The position numbers and the translations under genes were made by a program. Of a stretch of DNA of 64,000 nucleotides, positions 16,897 to 25,187 are shown in pieces (position 1 is the first letter of the stretch; the number at the start of each line of letters is the position of its first letter). Below the pieces are notes generated by a model that saw only the letters and a list, made by a program, of their open reading frames with translations, had not been told where the DNA came from and searched no databases. The stretch comes from Pedobacter nyackensis (lineage in GTDB: Bacteria; Bacteroidota; Bacteroidia; Sphingobacteriales; Sphingobacteriaceae). The DNA lies in NCBI RefSeq assembly GCF_900176505.1, contig NZ_FWYB01000001.1:97400-161399 (forward strand), given 5' to 3'.

Positions 16897-16934
16897 TTAA
16901 CAGTTGTTAATTAGGTTAAGTAGAGCTATATTTG
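16897..16934 (+). promoter_or_regulatory. Operator-overlapped promoter of the packaging operon
   Basis: TTAACAGTTGTTAA (16897-16910) overlaps the -33 TTG (16904-16906). A 20-nt spacer leads to TATATTTG (16927-16934). Transcription would enter the terminase genes. Confidence 0.85.
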
Positions 16935-16983
16935 CGTATCATCACAATCAAGTAAGGTAAAAGGCTACACAAACGGTAAAGTT

Positions 16984-17457
16984 ATGACCAAGACAGAAAC
17001 GGAACGAATCTTAGGACGTGTATTCATGCAAATGGATTACGGGAAAGCTATTGATACCCTGAAGCAATTCAGGCCAATGCTTAAAGCGGCTAGTCATGTA
17101 TCCAACATCTATAGCGAGGTGCAAGAACAGTTCCTGGATGAGAGTCCTGAGAACCGTAGGTTGATCTTTATCGCTTGCGTGTATCAAATCTATCAACCTC
17201 TTTCTTTCCTTGAGGGTAAAGAGGATAAGAAAGCGCAAGGCAAATTACCTGCTGGTGTTCGTGATGAGATGTCTCGTTGTCTTGAATTCAATAATCCTGA
17301 AATGACAAGCCATTTCAAGAAATTTACTGAAAGCTGGATGAAACCGTTCAACTCAGGTCCTGAGCGCCCGTTTCGCACTAAGGTGATGAGTATTGTTGAA
17401 AGGTTTAAGGCTTATTCAATCCACAAGGATGATACTCAATTTAGTTTAGCGTTGTAA
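16984..17457 (+). CDS. Hypothetical protein upstream of terminase
   Basis: 157 residues, helical, not recognised. First gene of the packaging operon, 3 nt before the small terminase. Possible roles are late regulator or packaging accessory; no motif decides. Confidence 0.6.
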   Translation: MTKTETERILGRVFMQMDYGKAIDTLKQFRPMLKAASHVSNIYSEVQEQFLDESPENRRLIFIACVYQIYQPLSFLEGKEDKKAQGKLPAGVRDEMSRCLEFNNPEMTSHFKKFTESWMKPFNSGPERPFRTKVMSIVERFKAYSIHKDDTQFSLAL

Positions 17458-17460
17458 GAG

Positions 17461-18174
17461 ATGGCGAGGCTAACCGATAAACAGAAGCGTTTTTGCGAGG
17501 AGTATCTAAAAGATTTTAATGGTACACGATCAGCAATTGCAGCAGGGTATTCTGAAAATACGGCAGCAGTCATATCAGCAGAGAACCTTACAAAACCTAA
17601 TATCAAAGAATACCTCAATGAAAGGCTCGATGCATTAAGCATGGAAGCTGGAGAGGTGACTAAACGCATCACAAACCTTGCAAGGGGGAACATGAGCGAT
17701 TATATGTCTACTCGGCAAGTTCCTTACACCCCAGAGATCAAAGTAGGCTTAAATGTCCTTATTTCGCGTTTAAGAACAGAGATTGAATTTGAAGATAACT
17801 ACGCTCTGCAGATCAATATGGGAGAGGATGAGCTTGAAAAGCATATGGCCGATCAGGAGGGGAGACGTCGGAAGATCATTAGGTATAAACTTGAATTAGA
17901 GTTAAATCCATATTCTACCCGAATCATTGACGGTGAAACAGTAATGATTGACGAGGTGTACCTTGACCTTGCAAAGATTGTTCAGGACAAAGAGCGGGGT
18001 ATAATTAAGTCCTTCAAAAATACAAAAGACGGTATCCAGGTAGAGCTTTATGCTGCTGATGCTGCATTAGGCCAAATGGCTAAGATAAGAGGTCTGATGA
18101 TCGATAAATCTGAAGTCGACAATAAAGTCACCATGGTTAAGCCGGTTATTATTGATTGGGGAGATTCGGAGTAA
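17461..18174 (+). CDS. terS: Terminase small subunit
   Basis: 237 residues. The N-terminus (LTDKQKRFCEEYLKDFNGTRSA, then AAGYS) is the Terminase_2 HTH that recognises the packaging site. A charged middle and C-terminal region should oligomerise and contact the large subunit. It is followed 2 nt later by the large subunit gene. Confidence 0.9.
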   Translation: MARLTDKQKRFCEEYLKDFNGTRSAIAAGYSENTAAVISAENLTKPNIKEYLNERLDALSMEAGEVTKRITNLARGNMSDYMSTRQVPYTPEIKVGLNVLISRLRTEIEFEDNYALQINMGEDELEKHMADQEGRRRKIIRYKLELELNPYSTRIIDGETVMIDEVYLDLAKIVQDKERGIIKSFKNTKDGIQVELYAADAALGQMAKIRGLMIDKSEVDNKVTMVKPVIIDWGDSE

Positions 18175-18176
18175 GC

Positions 18177-19583
18177 ATGGTAGATGTTGCTCCAGAAAGA
18201 TTTAATCCTACTGCCAAGCAGAAAGAGGCACATAGGTTACTTAAAAAGAATCGCATTCTGTTGTACGGAGGTGCAATTCGTGGAGCTAAGAGCCATTGGG
18301 GATGTATGGAGATCATTTCTATCTGCTATATGTATCCAAATAGTCGATGGGCAATGCTACGTAAGGACAGGGTAGTCCTCGAAGCTACATTGCTAAAAAC
18401 CTTTACTGAAAACTTTCTGAATAAGGGCTGGCAGCAGCACGTTGTTTCGTTTCCACAGGATACGCTCGTTCTTACATGGGACAATGGTAGTCAGATTCTT
18501 TTTATGGGCGAGAACTATGATCGTGACAAGGATCTAAACAGGTTTAAAGGGCTTGAAATCAATGGCGCTTTTGTAGATGAAGCAAACGAAACGCAAGAAG
18601 TAACCTTGGATAAAATCATTGAGCGGGCCGGATCTTGGTTCCACTCTCCAGGTTGCCCTTCAAAAATATTACTGAGTTGTAACCCAACCCAGAATTGGGT
18701 TAAGAAACGTTTTTACGATAAACATAAAGCAGGAACATTGCCGCCGGGCGTTGCTTATTTACAGGCCCGTATATTCGATAATCCATACATTCCACAAGAT
18801 TACCTTGATTCTCTAAAAATGTTGCCGCCTCAAAGTTACCGGGTATTCGTTGATGGCGAATGGGATGTTGCGATGAAGACCGGTAATGAGTTTTTACGGG
18901 AGTTCGATACCGACAAGCATATCAGAGCCAATAACTGGGATGTTTCGAATTTAATTCATGTTTCACTTGATAGTAACGTGTTCCCTTATATAGCTGTCAC
19001 GATCTGGCAATTGGTGCAAAACGGTACTGGGTGGGTAATTAAACAGGTAAATGAACTGCCAGCCATTGATCCAATCAACACAGCTACGAAAGCAGGAAAG
19101 AACGTTGGCGAGTGGCTGAATAAGATTGGGTACACGCTTAGAGTGCTGCAATACGGGGATAAAAGTACAAAATCGAGGAACAACATCGATGATAATAAGA
19201 AATCGTTTTACGACCTGTTTACAGAGGCTATCGCTAAAGAGGGATTCCGAATTGAAGACAAGATGTTGAAGTCAGCTCCGCCAGTTGCCGGTATTGCTGA
19301 TTTTGTTAACGCAATATTTGCCGGGGAAATACCTGGACTAAGTATTGAGATAGGAGAAAACTGCAAAGAGTCGATCAACGACTATATTGAGACTAAGACC
19401 GACAAGGATGGTACAATGCTAAAGAAGAGAATCACAGATCCTAAAACCAAAGTAAGCTATGAGCCGCACGGCCACCTTACCGACACCCTAAAAGACTTCA
19501 TTGTTGCTGCATTCCATACCGAATACCTAACCTTCATCAACAAGAAAAAAGGCTTAGGCGTAAGGGCCCTTAGTGGGATTTAG
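18177..19583 (+). CDS. terL: Terminase large subunit
   Basis: 468 residues from the ATG at 18177, chosen because an upstream TTG lies inside the small-subunit gene. The ATPase domain has a Walker-A-like GGAIRGAKS (31-39) and Walker B AFVDEAN (131-137). The C-terminal half is the nuclease that cuts the concatemer. It drives DNA into the prohead through the portal. Confidence 0.92.
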   Translation: MVDVAPERFNPTAKQKEAHRLLKKNRILLYGGAIRGAKSHWGCMEIISICYMYPNSRWAMLRKDRVVLEATLLKTFTENFLNKGWQQHVVSFPQDTLVLTWDNGSQILFMGENYDRDKDLNRFKGLEINGAFVDEANETQEVTLDKIIERAGSWFHSPGCPSKILLSCNPTQNWVKKRFYDKHKAGTLPPGVAYLQARIFDNPYIPQDYLDSLKMLPPQSYRVFVDGEWDVAMKTGNEFLREFDTDKHIRANNWDVSNLIHVSLDSNVFPYIAVTIWQLVQNGTGWVIKQVNELPAIDPINTATKAGKNVGEWLNKIGYTLRVLQYGDKSTKSRNNIDDNKKSFYDLFTEAIAKEGFRIEDKMLKSAPPVAGIADFVNAIFAGEIPGLSIEIGENCKESINDYIETKTDKDGTMLKKRITDPKTKVSYEPHGHLTDTLKDFIVAAFHTEYLTFINKKKGLGVRALSGI

Positions 19584-19594
19584 TTGGGTGCTAT

Positions 19595-20416
19595 TTAAAA
19601 TTTTGTGGCTGGTTTTTTTATGTATTGGTGGGCTGTATTTTTTGTTTCTTTATCAAAATCGTTCTGTAATTGGCCTAAACTTATTGCATGGTCCATTGAG
19701 TATTCAGCAGCAGCCCGCCCATTTATTATTCTGTAGATTTCAGCTAATTGTTTTTGTTCGACAAAAGAAATCACTTTATAGATTCCAGCCAGTTCATTTT
19801 TTGTAATATAATCGTACTCTTTTTCAGATAAATGTTTTTTTAATAAATCGATAATTGGGGCGTCTAACCTCCAATGTTGCATATTTCTATTCTTAAAATT
19901 TAAATTGTAGAGATAAGATATTCTGCCCAAAAAAGTCACAAGAAATACAATTTGAAACCAAATTCTATCATTGATAAATGGTCTTATTGCTTCAATATTA
20001 TTCTGATATTGTTTTAACAATTGGATGCTTTTATTTAAATCGGTTTGCATTGTTGAAATTAAAGGTAACGAGCGATCGTCAATGAAAAACTCATTTGTTT
20101 CTTTGACCGTCATAAAACCGTCGATGGAACTTATCGCGGTCAGGTACTCTCGTATCATTAAATAGTTTTCCCAGAATACTTTTATTGCAGCAATTCTATC
20201 TGTTTGACTCAAATGATACCCGTGATTTTGGGAATCAAGTATTTTAGATATAAAATTTTGGTTCTTGCTTAGCTCGTTTTTAAATCCTTCAAGTCTATGA
20301 TCATAATCACTTTTGATACTTGCTTTTATTTTTTCTTTGAAAAAAAATATAATTATACCAGTAAGACCCGCGCTTGAAATTACAGATATAAAAATATTAA
20401 ATAACGTATCATTCAT
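19595..20416 (-). CDS. Membrane-anchored cargo protein, reverse strand
   Basis: 273 residues. An N-terminal membrane helix (about 8-26) is followed by KEKIKASIKSDYDHRLEGFK, a segment seen in many island-borne proteins of unknown role, then a long helical domain. Inserted between terminase and portal on the opposite strand. Such placement suggests independent expression in the lysogen; exclusion or defence is inference. Confidence 0.7.
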   Translation of the reverse strand: MNDTLFNIFISVISSAGLTGIIIFFFKEKIKASIKSDYDHRLEGFKNELSKNQNFISKILDSQNHGYHLSQTDRIAAIKVFWENYLMIREYLTAISSIDGFMTVKETNEFFIDDRSLPLISTMQTDLNKSIQLLKQYQNNIEAIRPFINDRIWFQIVFLVTFLGRISYLYNLNFKNRNMQHWRLDAPIIDLLKKHLSEKEYDYITKNELAGIYKVISFVEQKQLAEIYRIINGRAAAEYSMDHAISLGQLQNDFDKETKNTAHQYIKKPATKF

Positions 20417-20540
20417 GATGTTAAGTAGTTTTAATTTCGTCCAACAATCTACGCTGAATAATAGTGATTACAAAATTCGGCATTGGATATTTACCTTCTT
20501 CATTAAGAGAAAAGGAATGTATGCAGTTGGTTATTGCGAT

Positions 20541-21125
20541 TTAGTTAGGTAAGAAAATTGGATCTGAATTACTTTGCCCAAACATGCCAGTAATTGAAAA
20601 CGGACAATAAGATTTTTGGGTGAATCTATATCCTAACAGGTTTTCAAATTCTATTTCCACATATACAACATCGTCAACCTGTAAAAAGTATTTTTTTTCT
20701 ATTTCACCTCTAAACTTTAAAGTGAACGGGTCGTTAGTTGATTGATATGAAATCCTGTGGGGATTTAATTTCTCAATCCAAATAATATTGCCATTTTTTA
20801 ATTTTAGAGTCGCTTTTAAATTTTTACAACCTCCATTCATGGGTTTTACTTCTACTCTGAAAATGTAATTAATAATATTATCCCCCTGTTTTACTATATC
20901 AGGTTGAAAAATTACAATTGACATTTTTAAATTTTGATCTTTTATAAATCTCTCAACTTCGATCCTATGTAGATCCTGCTGCAAGTTTTGCACTGTTGTT
21001 TGAGATCTGAGCGTTCTCCAAAGAAAGTAGGCTGTAATCCCAGTAACAAGTACCATCACCCAGTCAGAAGATGTACCCCATACCTCGGATATAAAAGGGA
21101 ATTTGAATAGGTCTGTATTAAGCAT
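20541..21125 (-). CDS. Membrane-anchored beta-rich cargo protein, reverse strand
   Basis: 194 residues from the ATG at 21125. A GTG further upstream (21161) falls inside the palindromic promoter and is less likely. One membrane helix near 23-38 (WVMVLVTGITAYFLW) is followed by a short helix and a mostly beta domain. No family recognised. The tail-to-tail position with terL and reverse strand match the neighbouring cargo gene. Confidence 0.65.
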   Translation of the reverse strand: MLNTDLFKFPFISEVWGTSSDWVMVLVTGITAYFLWRTLRSQTTVQNLQQDLHRIEVERFIKDQNLKMSIVIFQPDIVKQGDNIINYIFRVEVKPMNGGCKNLKATLKLKNGNIIWIEKLNPHRISYQSTNDPFTLKFRGEIEKKYFLQVDDVVYVEIEFENLLGYRFTQKSYCPFSITGMFGQSNSDPIFLPN

Positions 21126-21154
21126 ATCGAGCGTTAAAATTAAATTAAAAAAAA

Positions 21155-21196
21155 GATACACGAAGTTTGCAAATATGTAAACTTTGTGTATCTTTG
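21155..21196. promoter_or_regulatory. Palindromic operator embracing a rightward promoter
   Basis: GATACACGAAGTTT (21155-21168) and AAACTTTGTGTATC (21179-21192) form a 14-bp inverted repeat with one G-T position. It contains TTTG (21166-21169), a 19-nt spacer and TATCTTTG (21189-21196), a consensus promoter. A small HTH gene downstream (21532) is a possible regulator of it. Confidence 0.7.
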
Positions 21197-21200
21197 GTGT

Positions 21201-21308
21201 ATGGTAAAGCTAACCATTACAAAGAAAGGATTTGATGTTCGTTTCAAGGCAACATTCAAATCGGTAAGAAAGCTGATTAAGCTGATAATAAAGCTAATCA
21301 TTTTCTAA
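21201..21308 (+). CDS. Possible small basic peptide (35 residues)
   Basis: Starts MVKLTITKKGFDVRFKATFK and ends in a hydrophobic LIIKLIIF. The start is only 5 nt after the -7 box, so the transcript would be nearly leaderless. It may instead be part of the leader. Confidence 0.35.
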   Translation: MVKLTITKKGFDVRFKATFKSVRKLIKLIIKLIIF

Positions 21309-21313
21309 AGACC

Positions 21314-21336
21314 AACTGGGGGCAAGGCTCCCAGTT
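21314..21336 (+). terminator. Strong hairpin in the leader of the small regulator operon
   Basis: AACTGGGGGC pairs with GCTCCCAGTT (10 pairs including one G-U) around a 3-nt loop. A short CTTCCTTT follows rather than a pure T-run. It may attenuate transcription into the genes at 21392 onward. Confidence 0.5.
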
Positions 21337-21391
21337 CTTCCTTTGAAGTGATAAAGTTACCAAATTTTTATTTAATTAAAACGAATGTATT

Positions 21392-21541
21392 ATGTTCAAA
21401 CAGATTTTTGGTTACTTAAAGGCTTGGATTAAAGGCGATGATGCTGAACTGCACATAGATAAAACCTGGCATTTTGCTTGGTGGGAGTTGATTCCTATCT
21501 TGGGTATTATTGGTTTGATTATTTATTGGATATGCAGATAG
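21392..21541 (+). CDS. Small single-pass membrane protein (49 residues)
   Basis: Amphipathic first 25 residues, then a hydrophobic helix (LIPILGIIGLIIYWIC). Its stop overlaps the HTH gene start by 10 nt. Function unknown. Confidence 0.5.
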   Translation: MFKQIFGYLKAWIKGDDAELHIDKTWHFAWWELIPILGIIGLIIYWICR

Positions 21542-21744
21542 AGGGGACACGGGAAGCGTTTATGGAGATGATCAGTCAGAAGGGCTTTGCAGCAAAGTCG
21601 GGTATTGATAAGGCTTTGATCTCCCTATGGAAGAACGGTAAACGCGTGCCAACTCTGGATAAGATGGAGGAGGTGCTGCATGCTCATGGGGCCAGTGTTG
21701 TCCAGGAGAAGGTTTGGGATGTTAACACAAAGGAGGAATTATGA
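21532..21744 (+). CDS. Small XRE/Cro-like HTH protein
   Basis: 70 residues from the ATG at 21532. The helix-turn-helix covers most of the protein (AAKSGIDKALISLWKNGKRV, then TLDKMEEVL). It resembles single-domain phage regulators. The palindromic operator at 21155-21192 is the nearest candidate target. ATGA overlap with the next gene. Confidence 0.7.
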   Translation: MQIEGTREAFMEMISQKGFAAKSGIDKALISLWKNGKRVPTLDKMEEVLHAHGASVVQEKVWDVNTKEEL

Positions 21745-22070
21745 GCAATGTAACAGGGGCAATCAAATTTAAAGACGGCACAATCCGTTTTTATGAGTAC
21801 TACGGTACAAGTGATGTGTGTTCAACGAAACACTACTCTACCCAAAAGGAGGTAGCTGACAACTGGAGATCTTATCCTAGCAATCGATGCAGCTGCGAAG
21901 GTTTAGAGCCCGTGAGTATTTATTCGTCATATGGAGGCGGTTTTTACTTAGATGGTTTTGCATGCAAGAACTGTGAAGCTTTAGCTCATGATCCGGATTT
22001 CGATATGATTGAGAGAGAGGATACTGAAGATTGGATTCTGCAGATTTGGCCTTGGGAGGAGTTGGTATAA
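21741..22070 (+). CDS. Hypothetical Cys-containing protein
   Basis: 109 residues. Cysteines in NRCSCEG and FACKNCEA suggest a zinc ribbon near 49-80. No family recognised. Coupled to both neighbours by ATGA and TAATG overlaps. Confidence 0.55.
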   Translation: MSNVTGAIKFKDGTIRFYEYYGTSDVCSTKHYSTQKEVADNWRSYPSNRCSCEGLEPVSIYSSYGGGFYLDGFACKNCEALAHDPDFDMIEREDTEDWILQIWPWEELV

Positions 22071-22222
22071 TGAGAATTAAAGCATCTAGTGGTAAAACGA
22101 TTGATCTTTTTTATTTGAAGTTCAATAAGCAAACTCGCATTCCGAGAAAGCGTAAAAAGGCTAATAAGAAATTTGAGGCAGTAAGTGAGAGGGTGTTACG
22201 TGAGGCGGGGGTAGGAATTTAA
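22070..22222 (+). CDS. Small basic protein (50 residues)
   Basis: Starts at the ATG of a TAATG overlap (22070). Rich in Lys and Arg (RIPRKRKKANKKFEAV). Unknown. Confidence 0.5.
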   Translation: MRIKASSGKTIDLFYLKFNKQTRIPRKRKKANKKFEAVSERVLREAGVGI

Positions 22223-22236
22223 AAAAGGGATAGCGT

Positions 22237-22521
22237 ATGATATATCAAAACACAAATACAGCATTGCTCAACCAAGAACCTACTCTTTTGCAGAGACAAA
22301 TCGAAAGGTATAAATCTGATAGTCATCTAAAATACATGAGAGTACGACAATTGAATATAAGGGGGGTCGGGTTGAAACGCCAGGAGGGAAATACCTACAA
22401 ATGGATTAATAAAGACCTGGAAGATGCAAACGATCATCTGCAACGACGAATAGAAGTCCATATTGAACAACATTATCCCTTAGTTTGGGATTGCCTGCAA
22501 CGAGGCCTGGTCGTGCTGTAA
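22237..22521 (+). CDS. Hypothetical protein before the portal
   Basis: 94 residues, helical and basic, not recognised. Followed by a clear terminator. Confidence 0.55.
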   Translation: MIYQNTNTALLNQEPTLLQRQIERYKSDSHLKYMRVRQLNIRGVGLKRQEGNTYKWINKDLEDANDHLQRRIEVHIEQHYPLVWDCLQRGLVVL

Positions 22522-22557
22522 CGCTTACCAACCTCCCTTAGTAAACCGCATTACTCC

Positions 22558-22585
22558 ATACCTCGCACTTAGCGGGGTATTTTTG
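22558..22585 (+). terminator. Rho-independent terminator before the portal gene
   Basis: ATACCTCGC pairs with GCGGGGTAT (one G-U) around ACTTA and runs into TTTTTGTTT. It ends transcription of the small-gene operon. Confidence 0.8.
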
Positions 22586-22614
22586 TTTGCCACCCATTCA
22601 GGGTGCGTTTGACT

Positions 22615-24081
22615 ATGGAATTACAGGAACTTACCGAACTTTTAGCAGATCCAAAAAAACTGGTTGATAAGATCACTGAGCTTGCGCCTGAGATACCGGA
22701 GGAAGCGTTAAAGTTTCAGCCAGAGGAGCATAAGGTAGTTACTGATCTTCAGTACAGGCCAGATCGTAAGGTCGATGTGCCCACTGGCACTATGAACGAT
22801 AAGAATGAGCCAGAGTATAGACCTGAAACAAAACCAGTCCATCGCATCCCTAGCGCCACACAAAAGCTGATCATTGACTGGTCTGTTGACCTCGCCCTTT
22901 CTGGAGGCGTAGAAATCGACTGTTCACCGCGTGAAGGTATTACCACTGATGAGGTGATGCTTGCCATGGTTAAAAAGACTTTGGAGGATAATAAGTTTGA
23001 TTATTTAGCCATGGAGATTGAACGATTAAAGCAACGCTTCGGTGCTGTTTTGCTTGTTTGGTACAGTGTTGAAGCAGAAGAAGGTTATTGGGCGGATATC
23101 ACTCCAAATAAAGGAGCTAAGTTTAAAATGCGCTGCACAATATTGAGCCCAGAAGATGGAGATATCATCATCCCAATTCGTGATCAGTTCAAGGACATGA
23201 TAGGCGCTGCACGTAAATACAAAGTCAAAGCAGGCGATAAGGAAATCGAAAAGATGGATCTTTTCCTGAAGGAGGCTTACATGACGTTTACCCAAGGCGA
23301 AGGCAGCGGGTGGGTGTTAGAGAAATCAACAAAAACTCAATACGGCAAAGCAAACTTCATCCTTGACGAACAGAAGCGTCCAGAGTGGGCCGATGTTAGT
23401 GCTAAGATTGAACGTGTTGAGCAGATAGATTCTGATACCGCTGATGAAAACCAACAGAGTGCATTCCCAATTCTTGTAGCTACCGGCCAGATCATAGCTG
23501 CTAATGGTGGTGGTGCCTCTAATACTCGTAAGACATTCCAAATGGAAGGCGATAAGGCTGATCTTAGGTATGTTGAAGCTGAAGGTGGTCAGGAATCAGC
23601 GAGTAATGAACGTAAGAATCTACGTAATGATATATTCATTGAGACAGCAACACCTGATCTTAAATTCGAAGATATATCAGGAGATCTACCAGGTGTAACA
23701 ATCGAAATGATGTTGCTGCCTTCGACTAACAAGGCAAAGCGTAAACAAAAGGGTTCAATCGGCATATTCCATCAAAGGAATTTAAACTTCCTTAAATCAG
23801 CTATGGCGGTTATCAATAACCAGGTTGAGCCATCTTTAGGATTGGTCATGAAGCCGAAATTCAAAATTGAATTACCACGTAACCTTACTGAGGAGTATGG
23901 CAATATCGTTTCATTGGTTGGTGCTGGTTTGATGAGCAAGGAAACGGCAATAGCAAAATTAGCCTTTTCAGCTGATCCCGCTGCAGAATACGAAAAGATT
24001 AAAGCCGAGGCCGAAGAAGCGCAAGCGAAGGCAATGGAGTTGGCGGCTAAGACTAAGCCAGTGGCTCCAATTAACGAGTAA
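22615..24081 (+). CDS. Portal protein
   Basis: 488 residues from the ATG at 22615. Length, the position after terminase and the helical C-terminus (EKIKAEAEEAQAKAMELAAK) fit SPP1 gp6-type portals. The central part has the mixed stem/wing composition expected. It forms the dodecameric ring through which terminase packages DNA. The 10 kb to the next head gene is unusual. Confidence 0.8.
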   Translation: MELQELTELLADPKKLVDKITELAPEIPEEALKFQPEEHKVVTDLQYRPDRKVDVPTGTMNDKNEPEYRPETKPVHRIPSATQKLIIDWSVDLALSGGVEIDCSPREGITTDEVMLAMVKKTLEDNKFDYLAMEIERLKQRFGAVLLVWYSVEAEEGYWADITPNKGAKFKMRCTILSPEDGDIIIPIRDQFKDMIGAARKYKVKAGDKEIEKMDLFLKEAYMTFTQGEGSGWVLEKSTKTQYGKANFILDEQKRPEWADVSAKIERVEQIDSDTADENQQSAFPILVATGQIIAANGGGASNTRKTFQMEGDKADLRYVEAEGGQESASNERKNLRNDIFIETATPDLKFEDISGDLPGVTIEMMLLPSTNKAKRKQKGSIGIFHQRNLNFLKSAMAVINNQVEPSLGLVMKPKFKIELPRNLTEEYGNIVSLVGAGLMSKETAIAKLAFSADPAAEYEKIKAEAEEAQAKAMELAAKTKPVAPINE

Positions 24082-24115
24082 ACAACCGCCTTCCATTCAG
24101 GAGGGCTTAAATTAT

Positions 24116-24232
24116 ATGACTAAAACTAAAGTTAAGCCGGCTATTAATATTACCAACAACAAAATTGTATTGTTAACGCCAGTTGAAATGAAATTAAAAG
24201 ATTATTTACTATTACCATCAACATTGAATTAA
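24116..24232 (+). CDS. Small peptide (38 residues)
   Basis: MTKTKVKPAINITNNKIVLL... ending at 24232, 2 nt before the next gene. A GGAGGG-like sequence lies upstream. Unknown. Confidence 0.4.
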   Translation: MTKTKVKPAINITNNKIVLLTPVEMKLKDYLLLPSTLN

Positions 24233-24234
24233 TT

Positions 24235-24450
24235 ATGGCAAATGCAATAACAACAATCGAACGTGTTGAATTTATTATTCAGCCCAAACAAACCCATTGT
24301 AATTTATTTTATAGCAGTAATGAACCTGGCACCCCCTGGGGTGGCGGATGGAAGACTAAGACATTCCCCGAATCAAAAAGCGCAATAGATATACTTCGGG
24401 ATGAAGTGCAAAATTATTTAGAATGGTCTAACGGACGTGAAGGTGTTTAA
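24235..24450 (+). CDS. Small hypothetical protein
   Basis: 71 residues with a Trp/Gly-rich centre (PWGGGWKTKTF). Not recognised. Confidence 0.5.
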   Translation: MANAITTIERVEFIIQPKQTHCNLFYSSNEPGTPWGGGWKTKTFPESKSAIDILRDEVQNYLEWSNGREGV

Positions 24451-24480
24451 TAACAAACCCATAGGAGGGGTGAATTAATT

Positions 24481-24615
24481 ATGAAAAACTTTACAATCAG
24501 CCTTGGCATTGGAATTAATCAACTCATAATGGAATACTTTGTGATTCATGCACAACAGGAAGAAAAACCAAAAACGCATTATTTTGATCCCAGATCATCG
24601 CGTAAAAAACGCTAA
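24481..24615 (+). CDS. Small peptide (44 residues)
   Basis: Short frame with a mildly hydrophobic start and basic end (SSRKKR). Preceded by an AGGAGGGG ribosome-binding-like stretch at about 24460-24470. Confidence 0.4.
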   Translation: MKNFTISLGIGINQLIMEYFVIHAQQEEKPKTHYFDPRSSRKKR

Positions 24616-24629
24616 AAAATTATTTTTAA

Positions 24630-24666
24630 TTAACAGTTGTTAATTAGGTTAATAGTTGTATATTTG
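24630..24666 (+). promoter_or_regulatory. Operator-overlapped promoter of the tRNA region
   Basis: TTAACAGTTGTTAA (24630-24643) covers the -33 TTG (24637-24639). A 19-nt spacer leads to TATATTTG (24659-24666). The first 24 bases are identical in type to the packaging promoter. Confidence 0.85.
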
Positions 24667-24700
24667 TTTCAGCGAAAGGCAGAGATAAGTGCAGGAGAGG

Positions 24701-24731
24701 GAATAACATCTAATAGGTGTTATTCTTTTTT
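24701..24731 (+). terminator. Hairpin and T-run just after the promoter
   Basis: GAATAACATC pairs with GGTGTTATTC (one G-U) around TAATA and is followed by six T. It is only about 30 nt after the expected start site, so it would give a short RNA of about 60 nt unless read through. Confidence 0.65.
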
Positions 24732-24789
24732 GGTAATAACCATTCATAAGTTTTATTATTTTTTGACAGCCGGGAACAGACCGGCAAAC

Positions 24790-24866
24790 GGACCAATATC
24801 CGCTCTGGCTCATAACCAGTTGAAACGGTAACAGGTTGCATACAGGTTCGATCCCTGTTTGGTCCA
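24790..24866 (+). tRNA. tRNA-like element with Met (CAT) anticodon arm, D-arm not evident
   Basis: Acceptor GGACCAA/TTGGTCC pairs fully. The T arm ACAGG-TTCGATC-CCTGT is perfect. The arm TCTGG-CTCATAA-CCAGT carries anticodon CAT. Only about 7 nt separate acceptor and anticodon arm, so no D-arm can form, while about 20 nt lie between anticodon and T arms, including a partial tandem duplication of ACAGGTT. Total length is 77 nt. It may be a degenerate tRNA, an odd tRNA or a tRNA mimic. Confidence 0.5.
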
Positions 24867-25004
24867 CAAGGAGCAGAAGTAAGACAACATCAGGAAAAGC
24901 CCCTTTGTCTAAAAAACGGTGGATGTTGTAGATGCCAATCTGAAAATGGATGACTTTTTTAGCTTCAAAGTAAGCGAAATGACCAGCAGGAAAGACTGCT
25001 ATTT
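24867..25004 (+). other. Gene-free spacer between tRNA elements
   Basis: Contains ACAACATC/GATGTTGT inverted repeat (24884-24891, 24922-24929) and AGCAG/CTGCT (24985-25000 region). No reading frame is convincing. Confidence 0.4.
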
Positions 25005-25078
25005 GTTGAATTAGCTCAGTTGGTTAGAGTCTCTCCCTGATACGGAGATGGTCCGTGGTTCGAATCCACGATTCAACA
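25005..25078 (+). tRNA. tRNA-Ile (GAT)
   Basis: A full cloverleaf: acceptor GTTGAAT/ATTCAAC, D arm GCTC-AGTTGGTTA-GAGT, anticodon arm TCTCC-CTGATAC-GGAGA with GAT, T arm CGTGG-TTCGAAT-CCACG, discriminator A. The CCA end is not encoded. It probably supplements host isoleucine decoding during infection. Confidence 0.93.
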
Positions 25079-25187
25079 CGGGTAAAGGCGCTGCACAACC
25101 AGGACCATCTTTGCTGTCATAAGCTAGAAGTCGCAGCGCCCCGCCATTAAAGTCCAGCCCACAGGGTAATCCTATCGGTGTATGGCA

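Noticed and set aside
24637..24867. Frames across the tRNA-like element on both strands
   Set aside because: They overlap tRNA structures and have no protein-like composition.
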